Shown: in pieces, positions 42,000-49,926 of the stretch
Layout: every line of letters starts with the position of its first letter
Position numbering within the stretch: position 1 is the first letter of the stretch
DNA from: Anaerolineae bacterium
Lineage (GTDB): Bacteria > Chloroflexota > Anaerolineae > Promineifilales > Promineifilaceae
Length of the DNA: 64,000 bases
Reading direction: 5' to 3'
Assembly: GCA_020848035.1 (NCBI GenBank)
Contig: JADLAX010000026.1
Location: 1-64,000, forward strand
The notes under the pieces: generated by a model
Told to the model about the DNA's origin: nothing
Databases searched by the model: none
The model's input: only the letters and a program-made list of their open reading frames with translations
Position numbers and translations under genes: made by a program

Positions 42000-43205
42000 A
42001 TGCACACCATTACCGCTCAAATCATCTTAAAATCTGGCAGAGAAAAATCGGTACTGAACCGGCATCCGTGGCTGTTTTCCGGGGCGATTGGCCGGGTGGA
42101 GGGCAATCCGCAGCCGGGCGATTTGGTGCAGGTTTTGGACGGCAACGGCCGTTTCCTCGCCACCGGTTATTACAATCCCCACTCCCAAATTCGAGTGCGC
42201 CTGCTGAGTTGGCAGGGGGATGAGCCAATTGATGAGGGGTTTTGGCACGGCCGTTTGCAGCAAGCCCGGCACAACCGCCAACTGCTCAACCTGGAACCAG
42301 CTACCACCGCCTACCGCCTGGTCAACGCCGAAGCCGACGGCCTGCCCGGCCTCATCGTCGATAAATACGGCGATTTTTTGGTGATGCAGTCGCTCACGAT
42401 GGGCATTGAACGCCAAAAAGAGACGATCCTGACGGCGCTGAACCAGCTCTGGCAGCCGCAGGGCATCGTGGAGCGGTCGGATGCGGACGTGCGCAAAAAG
42501 GAAGGGCTGCCCCGCCTCAACCGCGTCGCCAGCGGAGCCACCCCGCCGGAAACCGTGGTGATTCAGGAAAATGGCATCCAGTTTGGCGTCAATTTGCTGG
42601 AGGGGCACAAAAGCGGCTTTTACCTGGATCAGCGGGAGAACCGTACGGCCGTTACCCACCCCACACACGTCGCCAACAAAACCTTCCTCAACGTTTTTGC
42701 CTACACGGGTGGCTTTGGCCTGTACGCCATCGCCAACGGAGCAAGCCAGGTGACCCACCTCGACAGCTCGTATGATGCGCTGACCCTGGCTGAGCAAAAT
42801 GTAGAACGAAATGGTTGGAAACGGCCGCAAGACGAATACCTTGTCGGCGACGCCTTCGAGGTGCTGCGCCATTACCGCGACACAAGCCAGAGCTTCGATG
42901 TCATCGTGCTGGACCCGCCCAAGTTTGCCCACAGCCAGCGCGACGTCGATCGCGCTACGCGGGGCTACAAAGATTTAAACTGGCTGGCGCTGCGCCTGCT
43001 GCCGCCCGGCGGCCTGCTGGCCACCTTCTCCTGCTCCGGCCTCATCAGCGCCGACCTGTTCCAGAAAGTGCTGTTTGGCGCGGCCGTGGATGCCGGGCGG
43101 CAGGTGCAAATCATCCAAACCCTCACCCAGGGGCCCGACCACCCGGTGCTGCTCACCTTCCCCGAATCGGCCTATTTGAAGGGCTTTTTGTGCCGGGTTT
43201 GGTAG
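42000..43205 (+). CDS. rlmI: 23S rRNA (cytosine-C5)-methyltransferase RlmI family
   Basis: A 401-residue class I methyltransferase of the RlmI type, which methylates C1962 of 23S rRNA in E. coli. An N-terminal PUA domain (RHPWLFSGAIGRVEG, VLDGNGRFLATGYYNP) precedes an EEHEE-like insert and the Rossmann methyltransferase domain with FLNVFAYTGGFGLYAI (motif I) and VIVLDPPKFAHSQRD (motif IV), ending in FSCSGLISADLF (motif VI, catalytic-type Cys). The start immediately follows a repeat tract. Family assignment is firm; exact rRNA position is inferred. Confidence 0.93.
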   Translation: MHTITAQIILKSGREKSVLNRHPWLFSGAIGRVEGNPQPGDLVQVLDGNGRFLATGYYNPHSQIRVRLLSWQGDEPIDEGFWHGRLQQARHNRQLLNLEPATTAYRLVNAEADGLPGLIVDKYGDFLVMQSLTMGIERQKETILTALNQLWQPQGIVERSDADVRKKEGLPRLNRVASGATPPETVVIQENGIQFGVNLLEGHKSGFYLDQRENRTAVTHPTHVANKTFLNVFAYTGGFGLYAIANGASQVTHLDSSYDALTLAEQNVERNGWKRPQDEYLVGDAFEVLRHYRDTSQSFDVIVLDPPKFAHSQRDVDRATRGYKDLNWLALRLLPPGGLLATFSCSGLISADLFQKVLFGAAVDAGRQVQIIQTLTQGPDHPVLLTFPESAYLKGFLCRVW

Positions 43206-43288
43206 AAACGGCCGTTTCACCCCTCTTTCCTCACATTCCTTCACCCGTTCCATCTGAATAAGCGGGCGACCCTCTAGTGCAACACCTT

Positions 43289-43314
43289 GGATTCCCGCCT
43301 TCACGGAAATGACA
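43289..43314. repeat. Second, degenerate copy of the 4783-4808 repeat
   Basis: GGATTCCCGCCTTC followed by ACGGAAATGACA matches the right half of the intergenic element at 4783-4808 in all but two positions; the changes break the local hairpin. It marks a dispersed repeat family. Confidence 0.65.
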
Positions 43315-43340
43315 ACCAACTATTGCCAAAATAACGTCGT

Positions 43341-43369
43341 TTGACATTGAGATGGCGACTGATTAGAAT
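43341..43369 (+). promoter_or_regulatory. Promoter of the PadR operon
   Basis: TTGACA (43341-43346), 17-base spacer, TAGAAT (43364-43369), about 110 bases before the first gene. Palindromes follow directly at 43378-43403. Confidence 0.7.
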
Positions 43370-43377
43370 ACAAAGTG

Positions 43378-43403
43378 CAACTATATAGTTGCGCTATATA
43401 TAG
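43378..43403. promoter_or_regulatory. Tandem palindromic operator candidates (PadR)
   Basis: The perfect 14-bp palindrome CAACTATATAGTTG (43378-43391) is followed by the 10-bp palindrome CTATATATAG (43394-43403), placed at about the transcription start. The operon encodes a PadR repressor, whose relatives bind short AT-rich dyads in their own promoters, so autoregulation is likely (inference). Confidence 0.6.
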
Positions 43404-43479
43404 TGAAGTCATGTAGTTTCCCATCCAGCGCACGTTTTCATCGGCGAAGTTGGCTTGACTTCACTGGAAGGTGTGTCAA

Positions 43480-43926
43480 ATGAACAAGAGCAGATTGTTA
43501 GTACTCGGAGGATCATTGGCATTGATCATCGGCGGGTTTCTGCCGTGGATATCGGTGCCGCATCTATTTGGCTTGATTGGGCCTGCCTACGAAGGCATCG
43601 AAATTGGCTGGGAAGGAGATGGCTTCCTTACGGCGGGCATCGGGGTCATACTCGTGCTGGGCGAGCTGCGGCTCAGGCGCGATTCGCAGCGGTGGTTTGC
43701 CTTCGCCGGTGGCGTTCTGGCCATTTTAGCGGCGTCGATTGTGTTCCTTGACTTTCAGCGCATTTTGGAAATAGACCCCGCTGCCGGTTTTTACGCCGCG
43801 ACCGATTATGGCATTTACATCACCCTCGCCGGGGCACTGCTGGCCTTGTTGGGATGCCTGTTCAAGCGGATCCCCGGCTCTGCGCAACGGGTTGTAACGG
43901 CCGTAAGCACCATGTTGTGGAGGTAA
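43480..43926 (+). CDS. Small four-span membrane protein
   Basis: A 148-residue hydrophobic protein with about four transmembrane segments (roughly residues 6-24, 47-60, 68-86 and 108-127) and no recognised family. ATG 43480 has GGAAGGTG 7 bases upstream. It is the first gene of the PadR-regulated unit; the PadR start codon lies 4 bases after its stop, indicating cotranscription. Confidence 0.75.
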   Translation: MNKSRLLVLGGSLALIIGGFLPWISVPHLFGLIGPAYEGIEIGWEGDGFLTAGIGVILVLGELRLRRDSQRWFAFAGGVLAILAASIVFLDFQRILEIDPAAGFYAATDYGIYITLAGALLALLGCLFKRIPGSAQRVVTAVSTMLWR

Positions 43927-43930
43927 TTGG

Positions 43931-44317
43931 GTGGACAATACAGCTCAGAAACCAGATAGTCATCTTCCGCTGACGCCTACCGTCTTTCATATCTTGCTGG
44001 CCCTGGCCGACGAAGACCGGCACGGCTACGGCATCATCCAGGAAGTCAAACTGCGCACGCAGGACAAGGTCCACCTGATGGCGGGCACGCTGTACGGTGC
44101 CATTAAGCGCCTGTTGGAACGCGGCCTGATCACCGAAACGGACGAGCGCCCTGATCCGGAGCTGGATGACGAGCGGCGGCGCTACTACCGGCTGACGGAT
44201 TTTGGCCAGCGGGTGCTGGCGGCCGAAGTGGCCCGGCTGGAAGAGCAGGTACAGCAGGCGCGTAACAAGCAGTTGATACCGAACAGCCTCTCCATTCAGG
44301 TGGCAGCGAGTATGTAA
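43931..44317 (+). CDS. PadR-family transcriptional regulator
   Basis: A 128-residue winged-helix repressor of the PadR type, with LTPTVFHILLALADEDRHGYGIIQEV (helices 1-2), LMAGTLYGAIKRLLERGLITE (recognition helix and wing entry) and the wing RRRYYRLTDFGQRVL. It starts with GTG and its stop overlaps the next ATG (TAATG). Ligand unknown; PadR proteins commonly respond to drugs or phenolics and control adjacent membrane proteins. A degenerate fragment of a close relative lies at 60746-60880. Confidence 0.93.
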   Translation: MDNTAQKPDSHLPLTPTVFHILLALADEDRHGYGIIQEVKLRTQDKVHLMAGTLYGAIKRLLERGLITETDERPDPELDDERRRYYRLTDFGQRVLAAEVARLEEQVQQARNKQLIPNSLSIQVAASM

Positions 44318-46179
44318 TGCAGCGGAACATTCTCGCCCCATCAATGCTGCTGATGCTCCTGAACCGCTGTTACGCGGTGCTGCTCTACGCCTATCCTACC
44401 CATTTCCGGCGAACGTATGGCGCGGGCATGGCCCAGGTGTTTCGCGACGAAACGCGTATGCTCTTACAAGAGGGGCATACGGCCGTTCTCCTCCAATTCC
44501 TCTTACAAACTACGTTCGATCTAACCAAGACCGTGCTGGTCGAACATCTAGAAGAGCTTTTTAATATCAGGCTGGAAGGTGGAACCATGTCATACCACGA
44601 AACTGTCAGTGCTCTTTCTGAAAATCCAGAAGCATTAGAAGGTCTTTATCACGACGCTGTAAAAGCCGGAAACAAAAAAGCGTTCCAGCAGGCCATTGAC
44701 GACCATTATCAAAACGCGCCCCACAATCTGCTGTTGGCCAGCTGGTTTCACCGGCTGCATTATGCGGCCCGGCAGTTTATCATCGAATGGCGCTGGGTGA
44801 TTCCGCTGGCTGTGCTCAACGGCCTGCTGTTCTGGTGGTTCTCCGATGAACGGTACATGATGCAAATTGTGGGTGGACCCAGTGCCCCCCAAGACACCGT
44901 GCCGATCATTTTTCTGCTGGCAGCACCGTTTACGGCGCTGTTGGTTTTGGTATACTTTACGCTGGTGGCAAAGAAGAATTGGCTGATTACGGCCGTTTCC
45001 ACTACCCTTCCCCTGCTGGCCGCCGCCTATGTGTATTTCACCTATCAGCGGATGGGGATACGGCCGTTTCAAGACCAATACCTCATCTTGATGGTCATCC
45101 ACTTGCTGGTCCTGGCCTGGGTGAGTGTCGGGCTGTTTTTCCTCGCCAAACACCGCGACGCCACCAACCGCCTGCGTTTTTTGCTCAAGTCCGTGGAAGT
45201 GATCGTCGTAGGTGGGGTTTTTGCCGGGGTCCTGGGGGCCTTTTTAGGCATCACCGTTGGCCTTTTTAACGCCCTCAACGTCGAATTTTCGGAGGATTTG
45301 CTGCGCTTCCTGTTTGGGGGCGGCCTGGGCCTGATTGGAGTAATCACACCCGCGATCATTTATAACCCCAACCTGGCACCTGATGAGCAGATCTTTCTCC
45401 AGGGCTTCTACCAGCTTGTTTCGGCCGTGATGCAGGTCTTGCTCCCCCTGACGTTTTTGGTTCTGATCATCTACATCGGCTTCATTCCCGCTAACTTTCG
45501 CGCCCCATTTGATAACCGCGACGTGCTCATTACCTACAACGTGATGCTGTTTGCCGTGGTGGGGCTGTTGGCGGGTGCCACCATTTTGCGCCCAGCCGAA
45601 AGCTCGCCAGACCGAGATCGCTGGCTGCGCCGCCTGATCGTTGGCGTGACCATTTTGACCCTGGTTGTCAGCCTCTATGCCCTGTCGGCCATCATTTTTC
45701 GCACCATCAACGACCGTCTGACGCCCAATCGGCTGGCGTTTATTGGCTGGAACACCATCAATATTGGTCTGCTGGCGCTGCTGCTGATTTTGCAGTGGCG
45801 CGCCAGAGAGGGTCAATGGTTGGCCGGGTTGTATCAGACATTTAGTGTGGGTACGGCCGTTTACGCCATCTGGATCATCGTTTTGGTTCTGGCCCTGCCC
45901 TGGCTGTTTGGTGTGGACCAGGAGAACGTGGCCAGCCTGCCTGTAAGCATCCAGCAAATCATTTATGAAGAGCCAAGCCCGGTGCTGCTGAAATGCTTCC
46001 AGAGTCCGCCCATCTACCTGCTGGATGGGGGCGACAAACGGTGGATTGCCGATATCGAGACGTTTAATGAGCTGGGTTACGTGTGGGGAGATGTGGATTT
46101 TGTGTCGTGTGGCGATTTACGCCGGGTGCCAGATGGAACACCCATTCCCGCCGATGCGGGAACACCGCCTCAGCCTTAA
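44317..46179 (+). CDS. Polytopic membrane protein controlled by PadR, unknown function
   Basis: A 620-residue protein. Residues about 10-95 resemble the prefix domain found in front of MacB-like permeases (LLYAYPTHFRRTYGAGMAQVFRDE), which is typically paired with PadR regulators; from about residue 150 there are around ten to eleven transmembrane segments, but no FtsX/MacB permease motifs are seen. The C-terminal 60 residues are soluble with several Cys. Overlap with padR (TAATG) shows coupled expression. Likely an envelope-stress or transport-related membrane protein; not assigned further. Confidence 0.75.
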   Translation: MQRNILAPSMLLMLLNRCYAVLLYAYPTHFRRTYGAGMAQVFRDETRMLLQEGHTAVLLQFLLQTTFDLTKTVLVEHLEELFNIRLEGGTMSYHETVSALSENPEALEGLYHDAVKAGNKKAFQQAIDDHYQNAPHNLLLASWFHRLHYAARQFIIEWRWVIPLAVLNGLLFWWFSDERYMMQIVGGPSAPQDTVPIIFLLAAPFTALLVLVYFTLVAKKNWLITAVSTTLPLLAAAYVYFTYQRMGIRPFQDQYLILMVIHLLVLAWVSVGLFFLAKHRDATNRLRFLLKSVEVIVVGGVFAGVLGAFLGITVGLFNALNVEFSEDLLRFLFGGGLGLIGVITPAIIYNPNLAPDEQIFLQGFYQLVSAVMQVLLPLTFLVLIIYIGFIPANFRAPFDNRDVLITYNVMLFAVVGLLAGATILRPAESSPDRDRWLRRLIVGVTILTLVVSLYALSAIIFRTINDRLTPNRLAFIGWNTINIGLLALLLILQWRAREGQWLAGLYQTFSVGTAVYAIWIIVLVLALPWLFGVDQENVASLPVSIQQIIYEEPSPVLLKCFQSPPIYLLDGGDKRWIADIETFNELGYVWGDVDFVSCGDLRRVPDGTPIPADAGTPPQP

Positions 46180-46217
46180 AGACCAGGCCCTTGTTCAGAG
46201 TGGGCCACTCTTCGTAA

Positions 46218-49200
46218 CTACCCCTCTGGCAGTTGAATTCCCTGGGCTTCGGCCAGCTCCATAGCCCGCTGGCGCAGGCGTTCGCTCTGGCTTTCGTTGT
46301 GGATAGCGGCTTCATGCGCCGACCAGGCCCACAGCGTGCGTGCCTGGTCCCGCGCCGAGGCCACCCCGCCGCCGTTGATGGTAGAAAAGAGGCGCAAACT
46401 TTCGGCAAAACAGTCGGAGGCGTTGTAGATGTTGCCGTCGATTTGTAACGGCCGTATCTCCCTTAACCCACCAGCCAACACCCGCGCCAGGCCGTACCAG
46501 GCAAAGCCCAACGCCGCGTCATTTTCCTGCATCGCCGCCTTGCGGTGCGCCCGGTTAGCCGAACGCAGCGCCGACTCCAAATCCCCCTTACCCAAATGCG
46601 CCAGCGCCTGGTAAACATACACCCGCGAACTGTCATACCAGCCCGCCATTTTGCTAAAGTCCTCTACCACCCGCGCCACCTGACGCACCGCCCGGTCAGC
46701 CGCATCATAACTGCCCATGTCAATCAGCGCAGCAGCCAGGTTCAAACGAACCTGCATCACGCTCAGCCGGTGGTCCAGGCCATTAACGATGGCCAGCGCC
46801 TTGCGATACAGCGGAATGGCCGCCCGCGACTGCCCCCGCAGCCGGGACACTTCTCCCAGCAGGTTCAACGTCCGGCCAATGGCCAACTGATCCTCAAGGC
46901 CGCGGTAAGTATTCACTGCCAGCAGCAGCCAGTGCACCGCCTTATCAAACCGCCCCAGGCGAATGTTTACCTCGCCCAAAGCCCGGTGTGTCAGGGCCAA
47001 CACGGGTCGGTTGTCCAGTCGGTCCAGCAGCGCCACCTGCCCCTTGAGCTGGGCCAGGTATTGATCCACCGGACGGTAACGGCCGATGTGGATATGCTGC
47101 TCACACACCTGCTGCAAGCAAAGCGTGAGCAGTTCCGGTTCATCTAGCTGCTGGCTGGTGTCCAGCGCCTTGCCCACGGCCAACAGCGCCATCTCGACAT
47201 CCCCCTGGTGCAAGAGGGCCTTGCTTTTGTGCAGCAGCGCCCGCACCCAGGCCGACTCGGCATTGACCAGCCAGGCAACCCGTTCGGCGTGCAGCGCACT
47301 TTGCAGCATCCCGGCATAATCGGCCTGGTAACTTTGAATTTCAGCCAGACCGTTCCAGGCCCGGGCCTGGAGCAGCAAATCGCCATCTTCTTCGGCGGTA
47401 AAGCGCATGGTCATGTAGGTTTGGGCCGCTTCAACCAATCGGGCCTGATTGAGCAGCAGTTGGCCCATATCTTCCTGCAAGCGCAGCTGCCAGATAGCGT
47501 AATGAGGCATGTCGGTGAGCAGGGCCAGCGAACGGCAGTAATAAACCGTGGCCATGTCCAGGTTGTAGGTGTCGTGGGCACGCACGGCGGCCATTTCATA
47601 CAGCTCGGCGGCCAGAGACTTTTCCTCGGCCAGCTCATAATGCTCGGCAATGCTTCCGGCGTATTCGGCCACACGTTCGCCGCTCTGCTGGGCCAGCCAA
47701 TCCGCCACCTGCCGATGGTAAACCGGCCGCGCCCGCAGCAGGACTGATTCGTAGGTCACCTGGTGCAAGATGGCGTGTTTGAACAGGTAGGCGTTGGTTC
47801 CAGCAAACCCAGAAGATTGACGTTGGAAGATCAATTCGCGCTTTTCCAGGGCTTGCAGCGCGGTCCGGGTCTGGGAAGGGGTGAGCGGCTCTTCGGCGGC
47901 TTCGTTCATTTGGCTAACGGCCGTATCCCAAAACACCCGTCCCACCACCGCCGCCCGCTGCAGCGTTACCCGCTCCATGTTGGTCAGCCGGTCCAAACGG
48001 CCTTGCAGCACGGCATTGATGTTGGGCGGCACGCGCACCTCGGTCAGCTGGTTGCGCCGCAGCTGCCACTGCTCCTGCCCGGCAATAATGACGCCATCCT
48101 CGATCAGTACCTTGATCAGCTCTTCCACGTAAAACGGATTGCCTTCAGCCCGCTGCAAGATGAGATCAGACAGGTCAGCGGGGATTTCCGGCAGCTTTTG
48201 CAGAATTTCGACGACCAGCTGCTGGCTCTCTTCTTTGGAGAGGGAGTGGAGGTGGATGTGTGGGCCAGGCAACGGCCGTTCCCGACGACCACTGCCAGGC
48301 TGGCCATCTAACGGCCGTGTCAGCCCAATGATGAGCAGCGGTGCCCGGCGGCAGCTTTCGGCCAGGTACCGGATCATGTCCAGCGATGCCTCATCAACCC
48401 AGTGCAAATCTTCCAAAAAGATCAAAACGGCCGAATTATGCGCCGCAATCACCTCAAACAGGTGGGCCACATACTCGTAAGCCGCTGCCCGCAGCTGCGG
48501 CGCTTCGCCCGTTTGCGCCAGCGACTGCACCCGCGTGGTTAAGTCCAGCCCAATGAGCTGGCCAATGACGTTGGCCCGCATGCGAATATCGTCATTTTCC
48601 TGGCCCAGCCCCACAATTTGGGCCATGCCCTGCACCAGCTTTTCTTCAGCAACGGCCGCTGGATCGTTGTCCTGAATTTCAAAATAGGTGGCCAGCATAT
48701 CGCGAATGAGGGCAAAAGGCAGCTGGCTGATTTGCTGGTAGGTGCGCCCCTTAAACACCGGCACTTCATACGGCAAGGCGCGAATCCAGTTGTTGAACTC
48801 ATGGATGAGACGAGACTTGCCCACCCCGGCATCCCCGGAAACGGTGAGCGCCTGGCCGACACGTGTTTCCACCGCCCGGTGCAGCATCGCCTGGAGCTGC
48901 TTCAGCTGGGAATCACGCCCTACCATGCGGGTCTCCACACCCTCCACCCCACGCCCAGAGGCGTAAAAGAGGCGCGGCTTGATGCCCAAAACCAGGTACA
49001 CCTGAATTGGTTCGGAACGGCCGCGAATAGACACCAGGCCCAGCGGCTCCACGTTAAAGCGGTCGTGGACCAGCATGTAGGTGTCGTGGGCGATGAGGAT
49101 GCCACCCGGCGGCGCGGTTTTTTCCAGGCGGCTGGCCACGTTGACCGCATCACCAATCACGGTGAATTCGTCGCTGCTGCCCACGCGGCCCAGCATAACC

Positions 49201-49718
49201 GGGCCTGTGTTGATGCCTATACGAACTTGCATACCACGGAGCTGGTCGGGAAGTTGACGGCCGTTTTCCCCCTCTGCGTCCGAAAATTCCGAAATAAAGT
49301 CGCTGAGGGCGGCCCGCATTTGCAGAGCGGCGCGAATAGCCCGCTCGGCGTCGTCTTCGTGGGTCACTGGCACACCAAAGAGACCCATCACCGCCTCGCC
49401 CATGTGCTTGTCAATCGTGCCGTTTTGGGCGGTGATGGCCCCATCCAAACGCCGCCACAACCCGTTCATCAGGTCCAGGCTGTTGGTGTTGGGCAAAGAT
49501 TCGGCGACGGTGGCAAAGCCAGTGATGTTGGCAAAAAGGATGGTGACTTGTTTACGCTGAGCGGTGCGGCTGGCGTGGTGGTTAGGCGAGGTCTGATCGA
49601 TCTGAGACAGCTTTTCTTGCAGAGCGGCAATGGTAGTATCAACCACAGCGCTGCCTAAGGCAAGCCGCTGTTCTTCCAGGGACGTGATGGCCAGTTGTAG
49701 TTGTTCCTGCTCAGTCAT
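46218..49718 (-). CDS. Class III cyclase-like/AAA ATPase/TPR regulator with degenerate catalytic site
   Basis: A 1166-residue cytoplasmic signalling protein. A short coiled start (1-45) precedes a class III nucleotide-cyclase domain (about 55-235), an AAA_16 STAND-type ATPase (about 265-600; Walker A GDAGVGKS, Walker B VLIFLEDLHW) and a TPR-rich region (about 690-1150). The two metal-binding aspartates of the cyclase are replaced: ILFANITGF has Asn64 and KHMGEAVMGLFG has Glu108. It therefore probably binds nucleotide or acts as a pseudo-enzyme. It is a tandem paralogue of the gene at 49927-53451 on the same strand. Confidence 0.9.
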   Translation of the reverse strand: MTEQEQLQLAITSLEEQRLALGSAVVDTTIAALQEKLSQIDQTSPNHHASRTAQRKQVTILFANITGFATVAESLPNTNSLDLMNGLWRRLDGAITAQNGTIDKHMGEAVMGLFGVPVTHEDDAERAIRAALQMRAALSDFISEFSDAEGENGRQLPDQLRGMQVRIGINTGPVMLGRVGSSDEFTVIGDAVNVASRLEKTAPPGGILIAHDTYMLVHDRFNVEPLGLVSIRGRSEPIQVYLVLGIKPRLFYASGRGVEGVETRMVGRDSQLKQLQAMLHRAVETRVGQALTVSGDAGVGKSRLIHEFNNWIRALPYEVPVFKGRTYQQISQLPFALIRDMLATYFEIQDNDPAAVAEEKLVQGMAQIVGLGQENDDIRMRANVIGQLIGLDLTTRVQSLAQTGEAPQLRAAAYEYVAHLFEVIAAHNSAVLIFLEDLHWVDEASLDMIRYLAESCRRAPLLIIGLTRPLDGQPGSGRRERPLPGPHIHLHSLSKEESQQLVVEILQKLPEIPADLSDLILQRAEGNPFYVEELIKVLIEDGVIIAGQEQWQLRRNQLTEVRVPPNINAVLQGRLDRLTNMERVTLQRAAVVGRVFWDTAVSQMNEAAEEPLTPSQTRTALQALEKRELIFQRQSSGFAGTNAYLFKHAILHQVTYESVLLRARPVYHRQVADWLAQQSGERVAEYAGSIAEHYELAEEKSLAAELYEMAAVRAHDTYNLDMATVYYCRSLALLTDMPHYAIWQLRLQEDMGQLLLNQARLVEAAQTYMTMRFTAEEDGDLLLQARAWNGLAEIQSYQADYAGMLQSALHAERVAWLVNAESAWVRALLHKSKALLHQGDVEMALLAVGKALDTSQQLDEPELLTLCLQQVCEQHIHIGRYRPVDQYLAQLKGQVALLDRLDNRPVLALTHRALGEVNIRLGRFDKAVHWLLLAVNTYRGLEDQLAIGRTLNLLGEVSRLRGQSRAAIPLYRKALAIVNGLDHRLSVMQVRLNLAAALIDMGSYDAADRAVRQVARVVEDFSKMAGWYDSSRVYVYQALAHLGKGDLESALRSANRAHRKAAMQENDAALGFAWYGLARVLAGGLREIRPLQIDGNIYNASDCFAESLRLFSTINGGGVASARDQARTLWAWSAHEAAIHNESQSERLRQRAMELAEAQGIQLPEG

Positions 49719-49926
49719 CGATACAGCTCAGTTTTGTCAAGCTGGAAGTGGTTGCCTATCAAACTAATGGCTACATTACAGTTTCGGTTCTGATTATGCG
49801 CGTTTCAGGCTGATTTAACAAGGGGGTTCGGCAATTTTTTGCGACAAAACTTACCCGGCTCGTGCCGAGATTGCACCATTTTGGAGGGGGCTAAGCCGGG
49901 GGATTGGCCCATTCCGGCTTAACCGA
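49719..49926. other. Gap between the two paralogous regulators
   Basis: About 208 bases with no gene, terminator or repeat recognised. It presumably holds the promoter of the 46218-49718 gene. Confidence 0.5.
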
